Source of the DNA: Alphaproteobacteria bacterium PA4
GTDB lineage: Bacteria > Pseudomonadota > Alphaproteobacteria > Sphingomonadales > Sphingomonadaceae
Reading direction: 5' to 3'
Length of the DNA stretch: 64,000 nucleotides
Assembly (NCBI GenBank): GCA_002256005.1
Contig: NKIQ01000004.1
Coordinates: forward strand, 101,978-165,977
Shown here: piece by piece, positions 35,374 to 44,510 of the stretch
How positions within the stretch are numbered: position 1 is the stretch's first letter
Layout of the letters: each line of letters starts with the position of its first letter
Translations under genes and position numbers: made by a program
Notes under the pieces: model-generated
What the model was told of the DNA's origin: nothing
The model's database searches: none
The model's input: the letters and a program-made list of their open reading frames with translations, nothing else

Positions 35374-37953
35374 ATGACCGCGGCTTCCCCCATGATTGCC
35401 CAATATCTGGCGCTGAAGGACGAAGCCCCGGATTGCCTGCTGTTCTTCCGCATGGGCGATTTCTACGAACTGTTCTTCGACGATGCCGGCGCCGCCGCCG
35501 CCACGCTCGACATCGCGCTGACCAAACGCGGCGAGCATATGGGCGTGCCGATCCCGATGTGCGGCGTGCCGGTGCATGCGGCAGAGGGTTATCTGGCGCG
35601 GCTGATCCGCGGCGGCCATCGCGTCGCCATCGCCGAACAGATCGAGGACCCGGCCGAAGCCCGCAAGCGGCCGGGCAAGAGCATCGTCGCCCGCGCCATC
35701 ACCCGCATCGTCACGCCCGGCACGCTGACCGAGGCCAATCTGCTGGAGCCGAAGCGGTCGAACTGGCTGGCGGCGATTGCCCCGGGGCCCAGCATGGGCC
35801 TCGCCTGGTGCGACCTGTCGACCGGCGCCTTCGCCACCCGCGCCTGTGCGCCCGGCGAGCTGGTGGCGGAACTGGCACGGCTGAACCCGGTGGAGAGTAT
35901 CGCGCCGGAAGGCTGGGAAGGGCCAGCCACCACACCGCGCCCGGCGCTGGATTTTGCGGCGGCGCGCGGCGAGGCGCGGCTGAAGGCGCGTTTCGGCGTT
36001 GCCACGCTCGATGGCTTCGGCCTGTTCAGCCCGGCCGAGATTGCCGCCGCCGGAGCGTTGCTCGCCTATGTCGAGGCAACGGCCAGGGGCGCCATCCCGC
36101 TTCTGGCCCCGCCGCGCCCCGAAATCCCCGGCAGCACCATGGCGATCGACGCTGCCACTCGCACCAGCCTGGAACTCGCCCGCGGCGCCGGCGGCGGGCG
36201 GGCCGGCAGCCTCGAAGCCGCGATCGACCGCACCGTCACCGCCGCCGGCGGACGGCTGCTCTCCGCCGATCTGGCGGCACCGCTGACCGACGCGGACGCT
36301 ATTGGCGACCGGCTCGATCTCGTCGGCTGGTTCGGCGATGCAGCGACGCTGCGGCTGCGCACGCGCGAGGCGCTCGCCGCCATGCCCGATGTCGCCCGCG
36401 CGCTGGGCCGCCTTGCCGTCGGCCGCTGGGGGCCGCGCGACCTTGCCGCGATGCGCGACGGGCTGGCGCTGGCTTTGGCGCTGAAGGCGGCGTTGGCCGC
36501 CCCCAGTCTCGGCACGCCGGCACTCCTCGCTGCCACATTGGCCCGCATCGGCGGTCATGGCGGGCTGGTGGAGGCACTGCGCCGCGCGCTGGTGCCGGAG
36601 CCGCCGGTCGATGCCGGCGCCGGTGGCAGCATCGCGCCGGGCTTCGATGCCGCGCTCGATGCGCTGCGCGAAACCGCCCGCGATGGCCGCAGCGCCGTGG
36701 TGGCAATGGAGGCGGAGCTGCGCGCCCGCACCGGTGTCGTGGCGCTGAAGATCCGCCACAATGGCGTGCTCGGCTATCATATCGAGGTGGCCGCCAAATT
36801 CGCCGACCCGCTGCTCGCCGCCGATTCCGGGCTCATTCACCGCCAGACGCTGGCCGGGGTCGTGCGCTTCGGCAGCATGGAACTGTCGGCGCTGGCGGCG
36901 CGCATCGCCCAGGCCGGTGACCATGCGCTGGCCGCGGAAGCCGCGCATCTGGAGGAGTTGCGCGACACCGTGCTGGCCGACAGCAGTGCCATCGCCGAAA
37001 CCGCAGCGGCGCTGGCCCGCATCGATGTCGCCGCCGCGCTCGCCGAACTGGCGGCGACCGAGGGCTGGGTGCGGCCGCGCGTCGATGCCACCACCGCCTT
37101 TCACATCAGCGGCGGTCGCCATCCGGTCGTCGAGGCGGCGGTTAAGGCGGCGCGCGGGCAATTCGTCGCCAATGACTGCGACCTCAGCGCCGATGCCCGG
37201 CTGTGGCTGGTCACCGGTCCCAACATGGCGGGGAAATCCACCTTCCTGCGCCAGAATGCGCTGATCGCCGTGCTCGCCCAGGCCGGCAGCTTCGTGCCGG
37301 CGCGCGCCGCCCATATCGGAGTCGTCGACCGGCTCTACAGCCGGGTCGGTGCCGCCGACGATCTGGCGCAGGGGCGCAGCACCTTCATGGTCGAAATGGT
37401 CGAAACCGCCGCCATCCTCTCCGGCGCCACCGCGCGCAGCCTCGTCATCCTCGATGAGGTCGGGCGCGGCACCTCGACCTATGACGGCCTCGCCATCGCC
37501 TGGGCGGTGCTGGAGGCGGTGCACGATGATCTCGCCTGCCGCTGCCTGTTCGCCACCCATTATCACGAACTCGTCCAGCTGAAGGACCGGCTGCAATCTC
37601 TGGCCACCGTCACCGTCGCAGCGCGGGAATGGAAGGGCGACCTTGTCTTCCTGCATGAAGTCCGCGCCGGTACGGCCGACAAGAGCTATGGTCTTGCCGT
37701 CGCCCGGTTGGCCGGTGTGCCGGCACCGGTGCTCGCCCGCGCCAAGGGCGTGCTCGGCCGCCTGGAGGCCAATCGCGAGAAGACCGGCGGATTGGCCGCC
37801 GGGCTGACCGACCTGCCGCTGTTCGGCGCTGCCGCCCCGACGCCGGCCGGCGATGCGCTGCGCGACCGGCTCGCTGCCATCGACCCCGATGCGATCACGC
37901 CGCGCGAGGCGCTCGACCTGATTGCCGAGCTGAAGACCCTGGTAGCGCCGTAG
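35374..37953 (+). CDS. mutS: DNA mismatch repair protein MutS
   Basis: An 859-residue MutS. The mismatch-binding domain opens MIAQYLALKDEAPDCLLFF with the Phe-X-Glu element in MGDFYELFFDDA. The connector, lever and clamp domains follow, then the ATPase: Walker A GPNMAGKST near residue 614, LVILDEVGRGTSTYDG and FATHYHEL. It recognises mismatches and recruits MutL. ATG 35374 gives the normal N-terminus; a long in-frame extension back to 33160 is antisense to maeB and is not real. It converges with the DNA ligase gene. Confidence 0.96.
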   Translation: MTAASPMIAQYLALKDEAPDCLLFFRMGDFYELFFDDAGAAAATLDIALTKRGEHMGVPIPMCGVPVHAAEGYLARLIRGGHRVAIAEQIEDPAEARKRPGKSIVARAITRIVTPGTLTEANLLEPKRSNWLAAIAPGPSMGLAWCDLSTGAFATRACAPGELVAELARLNPVESIAPEGWEGPATTPRPALDFAAARGEARLKARFGVATLDGFGLFSPAEIAAAGALLAYVEATARGAIPLLAPPRPEIPGSTMAIDAATRTSLELARGAGGGRAGSLEAAIDRTVTAAGGRLLSADLAAPLTDADAIGDRLDLVGWFGDAATLRLRTREALAAMPDVARALGRLAVGRWGPRDLAAMRDGLALALALKAALAAPSLGTPALLAATLARIGGHGGLVEALRRALVPEPPVDAGAGGSIAPGFDAALDALRETARDGRSAVVAMEAELRARTGVVALKIRHNGVLGYHIEVAAKFADPLLAADSGLIHRQTLAGVVRFGSMELSALAARIAQAGDHALAAEAAHLEELRDTVLADSSAIAETAAALARIDVAAALAELAATEGWVRPRVDATTAFHISGGRHPVVEAAVKAARGQFVANDCDLSADARLWLVTGPNMAGKSTFLRQNALIAVLAQAGSFVPARAAHIGVVDRLYSRVGAADDLAQGRSTFMVEMVETAAILSGATARSLVILDEVGRGTSTYDGLAIAWAVLEAVHDDLACRCLFATHYHELVQLKDRLQSLATVTVAAREWKGDLVFLHEVRAGTADKSYGLAVARLAGVPAPVLARAKGVLGRLEANREKTGGLAAGLTDLPLFGAAAPTPAGDALRDRLAAIDPDAITPREALDLIAELKTLVAP

Positions 37954-37961
37954 CGCCGACC

Positions 37962-39539
37962 TCAGCCGATCAACCCGGCGAGCGTCGCGATCTTATCCGC
38001 CTCATGCGCCGGCTTGTCGGGGCGGAGGCGGGAGACGCGCGGGAAGCGCATGGCGAGGCCCGACTTGTGGCGCTTGCTGACGTGGACGGAATCAAAGGCG
38101 ATTTCGAGGACAAGCGCCTTTTCCACCTCGCGCACCGGCCCGAAGCGACCGGTCGTGTGACCGCGGATCCATTTGTCGAGAAAGGCCAGCTCGACATCGG
38201 TGAAGCCCGAATAGGCCTTGCCGACCGGCAGCAGCTCCCCGGCGTCCGACCAGCAACCGAAGGTATAGTCGCTGTAGAGGCCGGAGCGTTTGCCATGGCC
38301 GCGCTGCGCATACATCAGCACGCAATCGATGGTCAGCGCGCTGCGTTTCCATTTGTACCACAGCCCGGCGCGGCGGCCGGCAACATAGGGGCTGTCGCGG
38401 CGTTTCAGCATCAGCCCTTCGATGGCGGTGTCGCGGGCGGCATCGCGCAGCGCGGCCAGGGCAGCGAAATCCGGCGCATCGACCAACGCCGACAGATCGA
38501 AGCGGCTGGCGTCGAGCTGCGGCATCAGCGCCGCCAGCCGGGCGCGGCGTTCCGTCCAGGGCAGGGCGCGCAGGTCCGCCCCGGCGATGGTCAGGGCATC
38601 GTAGAGCCGGACAAAGGCCGGATAATCGCCAATGAGCTTGGCCGGCGGCGCCTTGCGGCCGAGCCGCTGTTGCAGCGCGTTGAAGCTCGCGGCCTCGCCC
38701 TTCTGCGCATCGCCGCGCACCAGCAATTCGCCGTCGAGTGTTGCATGGCTGCGGAAGGCCGCGGCGACATCGGGAAAGCTGGCGGTGATGTCGTCGCCGG
38801 TGCGGCTGAACAGCCGGGTCTGGCCGGCGACATGGGTGACCTGGACGCGGATGCCATCCCATTTCCATTCTGCGACATAATCGGCGAGATCGACGCTTTC
38901 GGCCTCCAGCGGATGAGCCAGCATGAACGGGCGGAATACCGGCACGTCATTGGCGGTGGGTGCCGGGCTGCGCCCCTCGGCCCAGTCGAACAGCGGCCGA
39001 TAGGGCGGCGACAGGCCGTGCCAGACCTCCTCCACCGCCTCGACATCAAGGCCGAAGGCATCGGCGAGCGCCGTCTTCGCCAGCCGCGCCGAGACGCCGA
39101 CCCGCAAGCCGCCCGTCGCCAGCTTGAGCAACGCATAGCGGCCCTGCGGCGTCAGCCCGTCAAGCAGTGATGCCACCACCGCCGGCGCTTCGGCGCGCGA
39201 CAGGCCGGTGAGGCGCTGGACAATCGCATCGAGCGACAGGGACACAGGGCCGGCATCGACCGGCGGATCGGGCCAGAGCAGCGACACGGTTTCGGCGAGA
39301 TCGCCGACAAAATCATAGCTGTAGGCGAACAGCGCGGGATCGACGCGCTCGCTGATCAGCGCACGGATGAGGCTGGGCTGCACCGCCTTCAGCTGCAAAC
39401 CACCGGTCAGCGCCGCCAGCGCCCAGCCGCGGTCGGGATCGGGTGTTGTGCGCAGATAGGCCCCGATCAGTCGCAACTTGGCATTGCGGCCGGGCGCGAA
39501 CAGCAGCGCATCGAGCAGGGCGGCGAATGCATCCATCAT
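37962..39539 (-). CDS. ATP-dependent DNA ligase, cisplatin damage response type
   Basis: A 525-residue ATP-dependent ligase. An N-terminal all-helical DNA-binding domain (1-200; LAALTGGLQLKAVQPSLIRAL) is followed by the nucleotidyl transferase domain with motif I EWKWDGIRVQ (adenylated Lys near 225), DGELLVRG, IEGLMLKRRDSPYVAGRR and YKWKRSALTIDCVL, then an OB-fold. This is the family annotated as cisplatin damage response ligase in Alphaproteobacteria, usually adjacent to a ligase-associated exonuclease, a Lhr-like helicase and a phosphoesterase. None of those is next to it here. It diverges from a MerR regulator. Confidence 0.92.
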   Translation of the reverse strand: MMDAFAALLDALLFAPGRNAKLRLIGAYLRTTPDPDRGWALAALTGGLQLKAVQPSLIRALISERVDPALFAYSYDFVGDLAETVSLLWPDPPVDAGPVSLSLDAIVQRLTGLSRAEAPAVVASLLDGLTPQGRYALLKLATGGLRVGVSARLAKTALADAFGLDVEAVEEVWHGLSPPYRPLFDWAEGRSPAPTANDVPVFRPFMLAHPLEAESVDLADYVAEWKWDGIRVQVTHVAGQTRLFSRTGDDITASFPDVAAAFRSHATLDGELLVRGDAQKGEAASFNALQQRLGRKAPPAKLIGDYPAFVRLYDALTIAGADLRALPWTERRARLAALMPQLDASRFDLSALVDAPDFAALAALRDAARDTAIEGLMLKRRDSPYVAGRRAGLWYKWKRSALTIDCVLMYAQRGHGKRSGLYSDYTFGCWSDAGELLPVGKAYSGFTDVELAFLDKWIRGHTTGRFGPVREVEKALVLEIAFDSVHVSKRHKSGLAMRFPRVSRLRPDKPAHEADKIATLAGLIG

Positions 39540-39646
39540 GGCCCCAATACCGAAGCGTGCGCGGCTCGCCCAGTTCCAGCGTGCGTAGCGCCGGTGCGCA
39601 AAAGCTGTTAAGGGCGCTGCAACGCAAATCGGACCCTTGTTGCTTC

Positions 39647-40351
39647 ATGCGGATGCGCGATCTTGAAAAGGCGAGCGGTGTCGGGCGGGAAACCATCCGC
39701 TATTACATCCGCGAAGGCCTGTTGCCGGAGCCGGACCGCGCCAGCCGCAATTCGGCGTCCTACAGCGAAGCCCATGTCACGCGCCTGAAGGCGATCAAGC
39801 GGTTGCAGGAGGAGCGTTTCCTGCCGCTGGCGGTGATCCGCACGTTGCTCGATGCCGAGGATGGCGACCGCTGGCTGGCGCCCCAGGCCTTTCCCATGCT
39901 CGATGCCATGCTGGCGGCGCGGCTGGAGGCGGAAGGCGGCAACGCCCGGGTGCCGGTGGCCGATGTCATCGCGCAACTGGACATCACCGATCGCGAGATT
40001 GCCGACCAGCAGGGCATCGGCATGATCAGCGTCGCCGGCGACGGCACCATCGCCGCCCGCGATGCCGCCATTCTCAAGACCATCCACGAATTGTCGGACA
40101 TCGGGTTCAGCGAGGAGCTCGGCTTTCGCGGCGACCGTATGCGCTTCTACATCGATTTCGTCGAATGGGTGACGACGCAGGAAATGCGGCTGTTCCTGGA
40201 ACACACGGCCGGCCGCGTCGGTGAGGCACAGGCGCTCGACATGGCGGAGCGCGGGGTGGCCGTCATCAACGACTTGCTGTCGCAGCTGCGCACCCGCGCG
40301 CTGCTGCGCAAATTGGGCGAACGCCGGCGCATTGCCAACGACAATGGCTGA
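39647..40351 (+). CDS. MerR-family transcriptional regulator
   Basis: A 234-residue regulator. The N-terminal winged helix-turn-helix reads MRMRDLEKASGVGRETIRYY then REGLLPEP and SYSEAHVTRLKAIKRLQEE, the MerR signature. A long C-terminal effector region (about 90-234) has no cysteine cluster, so a metal sensor is unlikely. ATG 39647 or 39653 can start it. It is divergent from the DNA ligase with about 107 bases between; it may regulate a distant or neighbouring gene. An ordered hairpin terminator follows. Confidence 0.9.
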   Translation: MRMRDLEKASGVGRETIRYYIREGLLPEPDRASRNSASYSEAHVTRLKAIKRLQEERFLPLAVIRTLLDAEDGDRWLAPQAFPMLDAMLAARLEAEGGNARVPVADVIAQLDITDREIADQQGIGMISVAGDGTIAARDAAILKTIHELSDIGFSEELGFRGDRMRFYIDFVEWVTTQEMRLFLEHTAGRVGEAQALDMAERGVAVINDLLSQLRTRALLRKLGERRRIANDNG

Positions 40352-40386
40352 ACGGTCGCAGAGCTAGCCGGGGAGGGCTGGACGCT

Positions 40387-40421
40387 CCCCCTGTCGGCCG
40401 CCGAAAGGCACCGACAGGGGG
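40387..40421. terminator. Bidirectional hairpin between MerR and NfrA-like genes
   Basis: CCCCCTGTCGG (40387-40397) and CCGACAGGGGG (40411-40421) form a perfect 11 bp stem with a 13-base loop between two convergent genes. There is no long T-tract on either side, so termination strength is uncertain. Confidence 0.6.
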
Positions 40422-40434
40422 CAAGCTTCTCCGA

Positions 40435-41640
40435 TCAAAAGGCCAGTGACACCGTCAGGCTGGGGCCATTGCCGGGCGCGGCCTTGCCGGCCAGGCGGAC
40501 GCGATAATCGGCCACCACCGCCAGAGTGGCGCGGCCCATCGGCACGCGCAGCGCCGCCGCTGGCCCGAGATCGAAACGGCCGAGCATCGGCCCGCCGCGC
40601 CGATCGCCCTGCACGCTGCCCCAGGCGCCGACGCCGGCCGCCAGCGTCGCGCCGTCGTCGGCCAGCAGGTCGCGGGACAGGCGTGCCTGCCCGCCGGCAA
40701 AAAGCGGTCCTCTGGCCAGCGCGCCCGCCTCGGCATAGCCGTCCAGCGCCAGCCGTCCCCGGCGCCGCGTGCCGCCACCGGCAAGGCGCAGCGTCCAGTC
40801 ATCGCCGACATCCGCTCCGATCGCCACCAGCCGTTCGGCGCTGAGCGACAGGCCGGGATGCGGCTGCCAGCGCAGGCCGAAAGCCGCCTGCGTCGACGTC
40901 GCCACCGGCGCGCCATCGCTGTCGCTGGCGGCATTGATCCGCGCCACCAGTGCCAGCGGCCGCCGCGCCAGCGGATTTACCGTATAGGCCAGGCTGGCAC
41001 CCGACTGGCCGCCCCCCAGCACCGGGCTGGCCGCCGGCGCGACTGGCCCCGCCGCGCGCAGCAGTGTCCAGGCGTCCCCGGACCAGCGTCGCACCAGGCG
41101 CTGCCGTTCGCGCTGCCAGGCGGCCGCGCGCGGATCGGCCGGGCTGGAGAGTGCCAGCGTGAACAGCCGCGCCGCCTCGCGTCGCTCGCCCGCCGCCAGC
41201 GCTGCATAGGCGCGGGTCGCCAGCCTGCCGGACACCGTCGTGTCCGCCGTCGAGTCCGCCGTCGTGTCCAGCGTCGGCAGCGATGGCGGCTCCGGCAGGG
41301 CAGCGGCAAGCGCCACCGCAGCAGGCATCACTGCGGGTGACGCCGGTGGCGGCGCCGGCGGGGTTGCCCCTGTCGCCGGCGCGATCGCCAAGGCTGGCGA
41401 CGAGGTCGAGGACGACAGAAGGGGAATTTGCCGTCGCGCAGCATCGCGCGGCGCCGACCGGGGCGCCAGCGCAACTGGGTCAGGTCCCCGGCCAGGCGGC
41501 AGCGCCGCCGCCTGCATCGCGGCCAACAGCCACGGCACCCGCCATCCGAACCAGCCGACCAGCAACACCCCCAGCAGGGCAAAGGCACGCAGCGGCCGTC
41601 CCGGCCGGGTCCGCCTGTCGGCCAAGGTTCTAGGTTGCAT
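40435..41640 (-). CDS. Short NfrA-like outer-membrane protein (phage N4 receptor/glycan exporter family)
   Basis: A 401-residue protein with one N-terminal hydrophobic segment (LRAFALLGVLLVGWFGW, about 18-40), a Pro/Ala-rich linker, a short TPR-like stretch (ATRAYAALAAGERREAARLFTLAL) and a C-terminal beta-barrel-like half (residues 210-401) of alternating strands ending in SLTVSLAF with terminal Phe. The C-terminal half and the neighbouring NfrB-like glycosyltransferase point to the NfrA family. E. coli NfrA is about 990 residues with many TPRs, so this is a reduced form. It overlaps the NfrB-like gene by 11 bases, so they act together, presumably in glycan export. NfrA assignment is inferred from context and layout. 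Confidence 0.6.
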   Translation of the reverse strand: MQPRTLADRRTRPGRPLRAFALLGVLLVGWFGWRVPWLLAAMQAAALPPGRGPDPVALAPRSAPRDAARRQIPLLSSSTSSPALAIAPATGATPPAPPPASPAVMPAAVALAAALPEPPSLPTLDTTADSTADTTVSGRLATRAYAALAAGERREAARLFTLALSSPADPRAAAWQRERQRLVRRWSGDAWTLLRAAGPVAPAASPVLGGGQSGASLAYTVNPLARRPLALVARINAASDSDGAPVATSTQAAFGLRWQPHPGLSLSAERLVAIGADVGDDWTLRLAGGGTRRRGRLALDGYAEAGALARGPLFAGGQARLSRDLLADDGATLAAGVGAWGSVQGDRRGGPMLGRFDLGPAAALRVPMGRATLAVVADYRVRLAGKAAPGNGPSLTVSLAF

Positions 41641-43015
41641 CGGTTCCCGGGAACCGATGCGCCGTCTTGTCCCAGGTCAGTCCGGTGCCACGCTTCAGGC
41701 TGGCAGAATAGCGGCGCACCGCCTGAAAGGCCGCGATCGCGTTGATGGCGTTGCTGACCAGTGCACGCGGAATGGCGCGCAGGCCTTCGCCGGCGCCATA
41801 ATTGTGCGTGGTCAGCACCACCCGCATCAGCAGCCGCCACAACAGCAGCGCCGCGTTGAGCAGCAACAAACCCCGCAGCCCGGCATCGAGCAGCGGCGGC
41901 AGCGCCGCCAGGGCCGGTACGGCCGCACGCAGGCCCTGATCGACCAGCAGCAGCAGGCTGAGCGCATAGGCACAGACGGTGAGCAGCGAGGCGATCAGCG
42001 CCTTGCGGTCACGCAGCAGCATGTAGCAATCGGCGATCCCACCGGGCCAGCCCAACCGGTCCCAGCCGGCCAGCGCGATGCCGGTCAGCCAGCGGCTTTT
42101 CTGGCGGACGGCGGTGGCGAGCGTGGCCGGGAAATGCTCGCGTGTCGCCACCACCGCGGTTTCGCCCTGCGCCCGGATGCGCACCAGCGCGCCGCGCCCG
42201 CCCAGCGCCTTGATGCGATGGCCGAGTTCATAATCCTCTGTCAGGCAGCCGGCCTCGAACGGCGCCCCGCCGGCACGATCGGCGATGCGGCCGAGGATGC
42301 GACGCTCGATGGCGGTGGCCACCCCGGCGGAGGGTACGGCGGCGCCCAGCGCCTCGCGCACCACCACATCCTTGGTATGGTTTTCGGCGAATTCGTCGAG
42401 ATAATGGCCGGCGACCCAGCGCGAGGTCGCATCCGGCAGCGGCAGCACCGGCAGTTGCACCATCGCCAGCCGCGGGATCAGCGCGTCATAGATCCACAAT
42501 TCCTGGGGGTGGATGACGTCTTCGGCATCGTGCAGCACCACCGCCTTGAACGGGATGGCGGTGGCCGCCTCATGCGCCACCACCGCCGCCCACAGATGGT
42601 TGAGGCAATCCGCCTTGGTCGTCGGCCCCGGCCGCTTGCACAGCACCGGCTGGATGCGGTGATCGCCGACCGCCGCCACCGCCGCCTGGCCGGCCGGATC
42701 GTTGGGATAGAGCCCGACAAAGACGCGGTAGCGCGGATAATCGAGGCGCGTCGTCAGGTCGGTCAGCATCGCGCCGATCACTGCGGCTTCATCCCAGGCC
42801 GGCACGATGATCGCCATGGCGGCGGGATCGGACCCGCGTAGTGATTCGGCGCTGGCACGATCATGACGCGAATAGATGAACAGCCGCCGCCAGATCAGCC
42901 GGGTGATGAACACCAGATCGACGAACAGATCGTCGAGCCCCGACAGCAGGATGCCGATGGCGACGATCAGCAGCGCCTCGTGCAGCAGCACCTGCCAGAC
43001 CAGCAGCGCCGTCAC
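41630..43015 (-). CDS. NfrB-like membrane glycosyltransferase (family 2)
   Basis: A 461-residue membrane GT2 enzyme. One or two N-terminal helices (LLHEALLIVAIGILLSG) precede the GT-A domain: AIIVPAWDEAAVIGAML, KADCLNHLWAAV, the metal-binding VLHDAEDVIHPQELW and EDYELGHRI (ED with QKSRWLTGI as the later QxxRW-like motif). Several helices follow (about 335-430). The layout matches NfrB, but the C-terminal MshEN c-di-GMP-binding domain of E. coli NfrB (about 745 residues) is missing. GTG 43015 with GGGG upstream is the start. Likely synthesises and passes a glycan to the NfrA-like partner. Confidence 0.75.
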   Translation of the reverse strand: MTALLVWQVLLHEALLIVAIGILLSGLDDLFVDLVFITRLIWRRLFIYSRHDRASAESLRGSDPAAMAIIVPAWDEAAVIGAMLTDLTTRLDYPRYRVFVGLYPNDPAGQAAVAAVGDHRIQPVLCKRPGPTTKADCLNHLWAAVVAHEAATAIPFKAVVLHDAEDVIHPQELWIYDALIPRLAMVQLPVLPLPDATSRWVAGHYLDEFAENHTKDVVVREALGAAVPSAGVATAIERRILGRIADRAGGAPFEAGCLTEDYELGHRIKALGGRGALVRIRAQGETAVVATREHFPATLATAVRQKSRWLTGIALAGWDRLGWPGGIADCYMLLRDRKALIASLLTVCAYALSLLLLVDQGLRAAVPALAALPPLLDAGLRGLLLLNAALLLWRLLMRVVLTTHNYGAGEGLRAIPRALVSNAINAIAAFQAVRRYSASLKRGTGLTWDKTAHRFPGTDAT

Positions 43016-43074
43016 CGGACCGACCCCATGATTTGCCCCGTCGCTTTTTCCCGGGCTTTCCGGGATAAGGCGGC

Positions 43075-44007
43075 ATGCACGAGGAAGACCAATATCTCGA
43101 TCTGATGCGCCGGGTGTGGACGCGCGGCGTCGAACGCGGCGACCGCACCGGCACCGGCACCCGCGCGCTGTTCGGCGAAACCATGCGCTTCGACCTGTCC
43201 GATGGCCGCATCCCGATTCTCACCACCAAGCGGGTGTTCTGGAAGCCGGCGGCGCGCGAGCTGATCTGGTTCCTGTCCGGCGACCGCAACATCCGCACTT
43301 TGGTCGAACAGGGCGTGCATATCTGGACGGACTGGCCGCTGGCGCGCTGCAACGCGGCGCGCGCCGCCGCCGGCGAAGCGCCGCTCGACCGCGACGCGTT
43401 CGAGGCGCGCATTCTCGCCGATGCGGACTTTGCAGCGGAATGGGGCGATCTCGGCCCGGTCTATGGCGCGCAATGGCGCAACTGGCCGCGCTACACGGCC
43501 ATGGGCGATGGTCACTACACCCGCGATGCGCAAGGGCACGACCAGATTGCGGCCCTGGTCAAGGGCCTGAGGGAAAATCCTGCGAGCAGGCGTCACATCT
43601 TCACCGGCTGGAATGTTGCCGAACTCGATCAGATGGCACTCCCTCCGTGCCACATGACGTATCAATATTTCGTCAGTAATGGCCGTTTGTCCAGCATCCT
43701 TTATCAGCGCTCCTGCGACCTCGGCCTCGGCTTTGCCTTCAACATCTTCGAGGCGTCATTGCTGCTGCGCATGCTGGCCCAGCAATGCGATCTGGAACCC
43801 GGCGAAATGGTCTGGATGGGCGCCGATTGTCACCTCTATCTGAACCACGAACATCTGGTGACCGCGCAGCTGGCGCGCACGCCGCGGCCGTTCCCGACGC
43901 TCGACATCGTCCGCCGCCCCGCCGACATCTTTGCCTATCGCATCGAGGATTTCGCCGTGTCGGGCTATGATCCGCACCCGGCCATAGCGGCGCCGGTGGC
44001 GGTATGA
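43075..44007 (+). CDS. thyA: Thymidylate synthase
   Basis: A 310-residue ThyA. RTGTGTRALFGETMRFDL binds dUMP phosphate, the catalytic Cys192 is in ALPPCHMTYQY, and YQRSCDLGLGFAFNI binds folate/dUMP; HLYLNHEHLV completes the set. A family insertion (about residues 95-120) is present. It methylates dUMP to dTMP with 5,10-methylene-THF. It overlaps folA by 4 bases, coupling dTMP synthesis to dihydrofolate recycling, and diverges from the NfrB-like gene by 59 bases. Confidence 0.97.
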   Translation: MHEEDQYLDLMRRVWTRGVERGDRTGTGTRALFGETMRFDLSDGRIPILTTKRVFWKPAARELIWFLSGDRNIRTLVEQGVHIWTDWPLARCNAARAAAGEAPLDRDAFEARILADADFAAEWGDLGPVYGAQWRNWPRYTAMGDGHYTRDAQGHDQIAALVKGLRENPASRRHIFTGWNVAELDQMALPPCHMTYQYFVSNGRLSSILYQRSCDLGLGFAFNIFEASLLLRMLAQQCDLEPGEMVWMGADCHLYLNHEHLVTAQLARTPRPFPTLDIVRRPADIFAYRIEDFAVSGYDPHPAIAAPVAV

Positions 44008-44510
44008 TCGAGGTCGTGCTGGTCGTCGCCCGCGCCGAAAACGGCGTCATCGGCAACCGGGGCGCGCTGCCCTGGCACCTGCCGGAGGATCTGAAGCGCT
44101 TCAAGCGGCTGACCGTCGGCAAGCCGGTGATCATGGGCCGCAAGACCTTTGAATCGATCGGCAAGCCGCTGCCCGGCCGCCAGAACATCGTGCTGACCCG
44201 CGACAAGCACTGGCACGCCGACGGCATCACCATTGTCCCCAATCTCGCCGAAGCCGTCGCCGCCGCCGGGCTCGATCCCCGTGCCCGGGCCGACGGCATC
44301 TTCATCATCGGCGGTGCGCAAATCTATGCGGAAGCCCTGCCGGCCGCGACGCGCATCGAACTGACCGAAGTCGCCGCCAGTCCGGAAGGCGACACTGTGC
44401 TGCCACCCTTCGACCCCGCCCGCTGGCAGGAGGTGGCGCGCGACAGCCACCCCGCCGCCGATGGCCGGCCCGCCTACGCCTTTGTCACGCTCCAACGCCG
44501 GAACCCCTGA
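44004..44510 (+). CDS. folA: Dihydrofolate reductase
   Basis: A 168-residue DHFR: LVVARAENGVIGNRGALPWHLPEDLKRFK split over residues 5-34 (Asp/Glu active-site region PEDLKRF), VIMGRKTFESIG, GRQNIVLTRD, and IFIIGGAQIYAEALP. It regenerates tetrahydrofolate after thymidylate synthase. Start overlaps thyA (ATGA) and its TGA overlaps the dipeptidase start by one base, making a tightly coupled operon. Confidence 0.96.
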   Translation: MIEVVLVVARAENGVIGNRGALPWHLPEDLKRFKRLTVGKPVIMGRKTFESIGKPLPGRQNIVLTRDKHWHADGITIVPNLAEAVAAAGLDPRARADGIFIIGGAQIYAEALPAATRIELTEVAASPEGDTVLPPFDPARWQEVARDSHPAADGRPAYAFVTLQRRNP

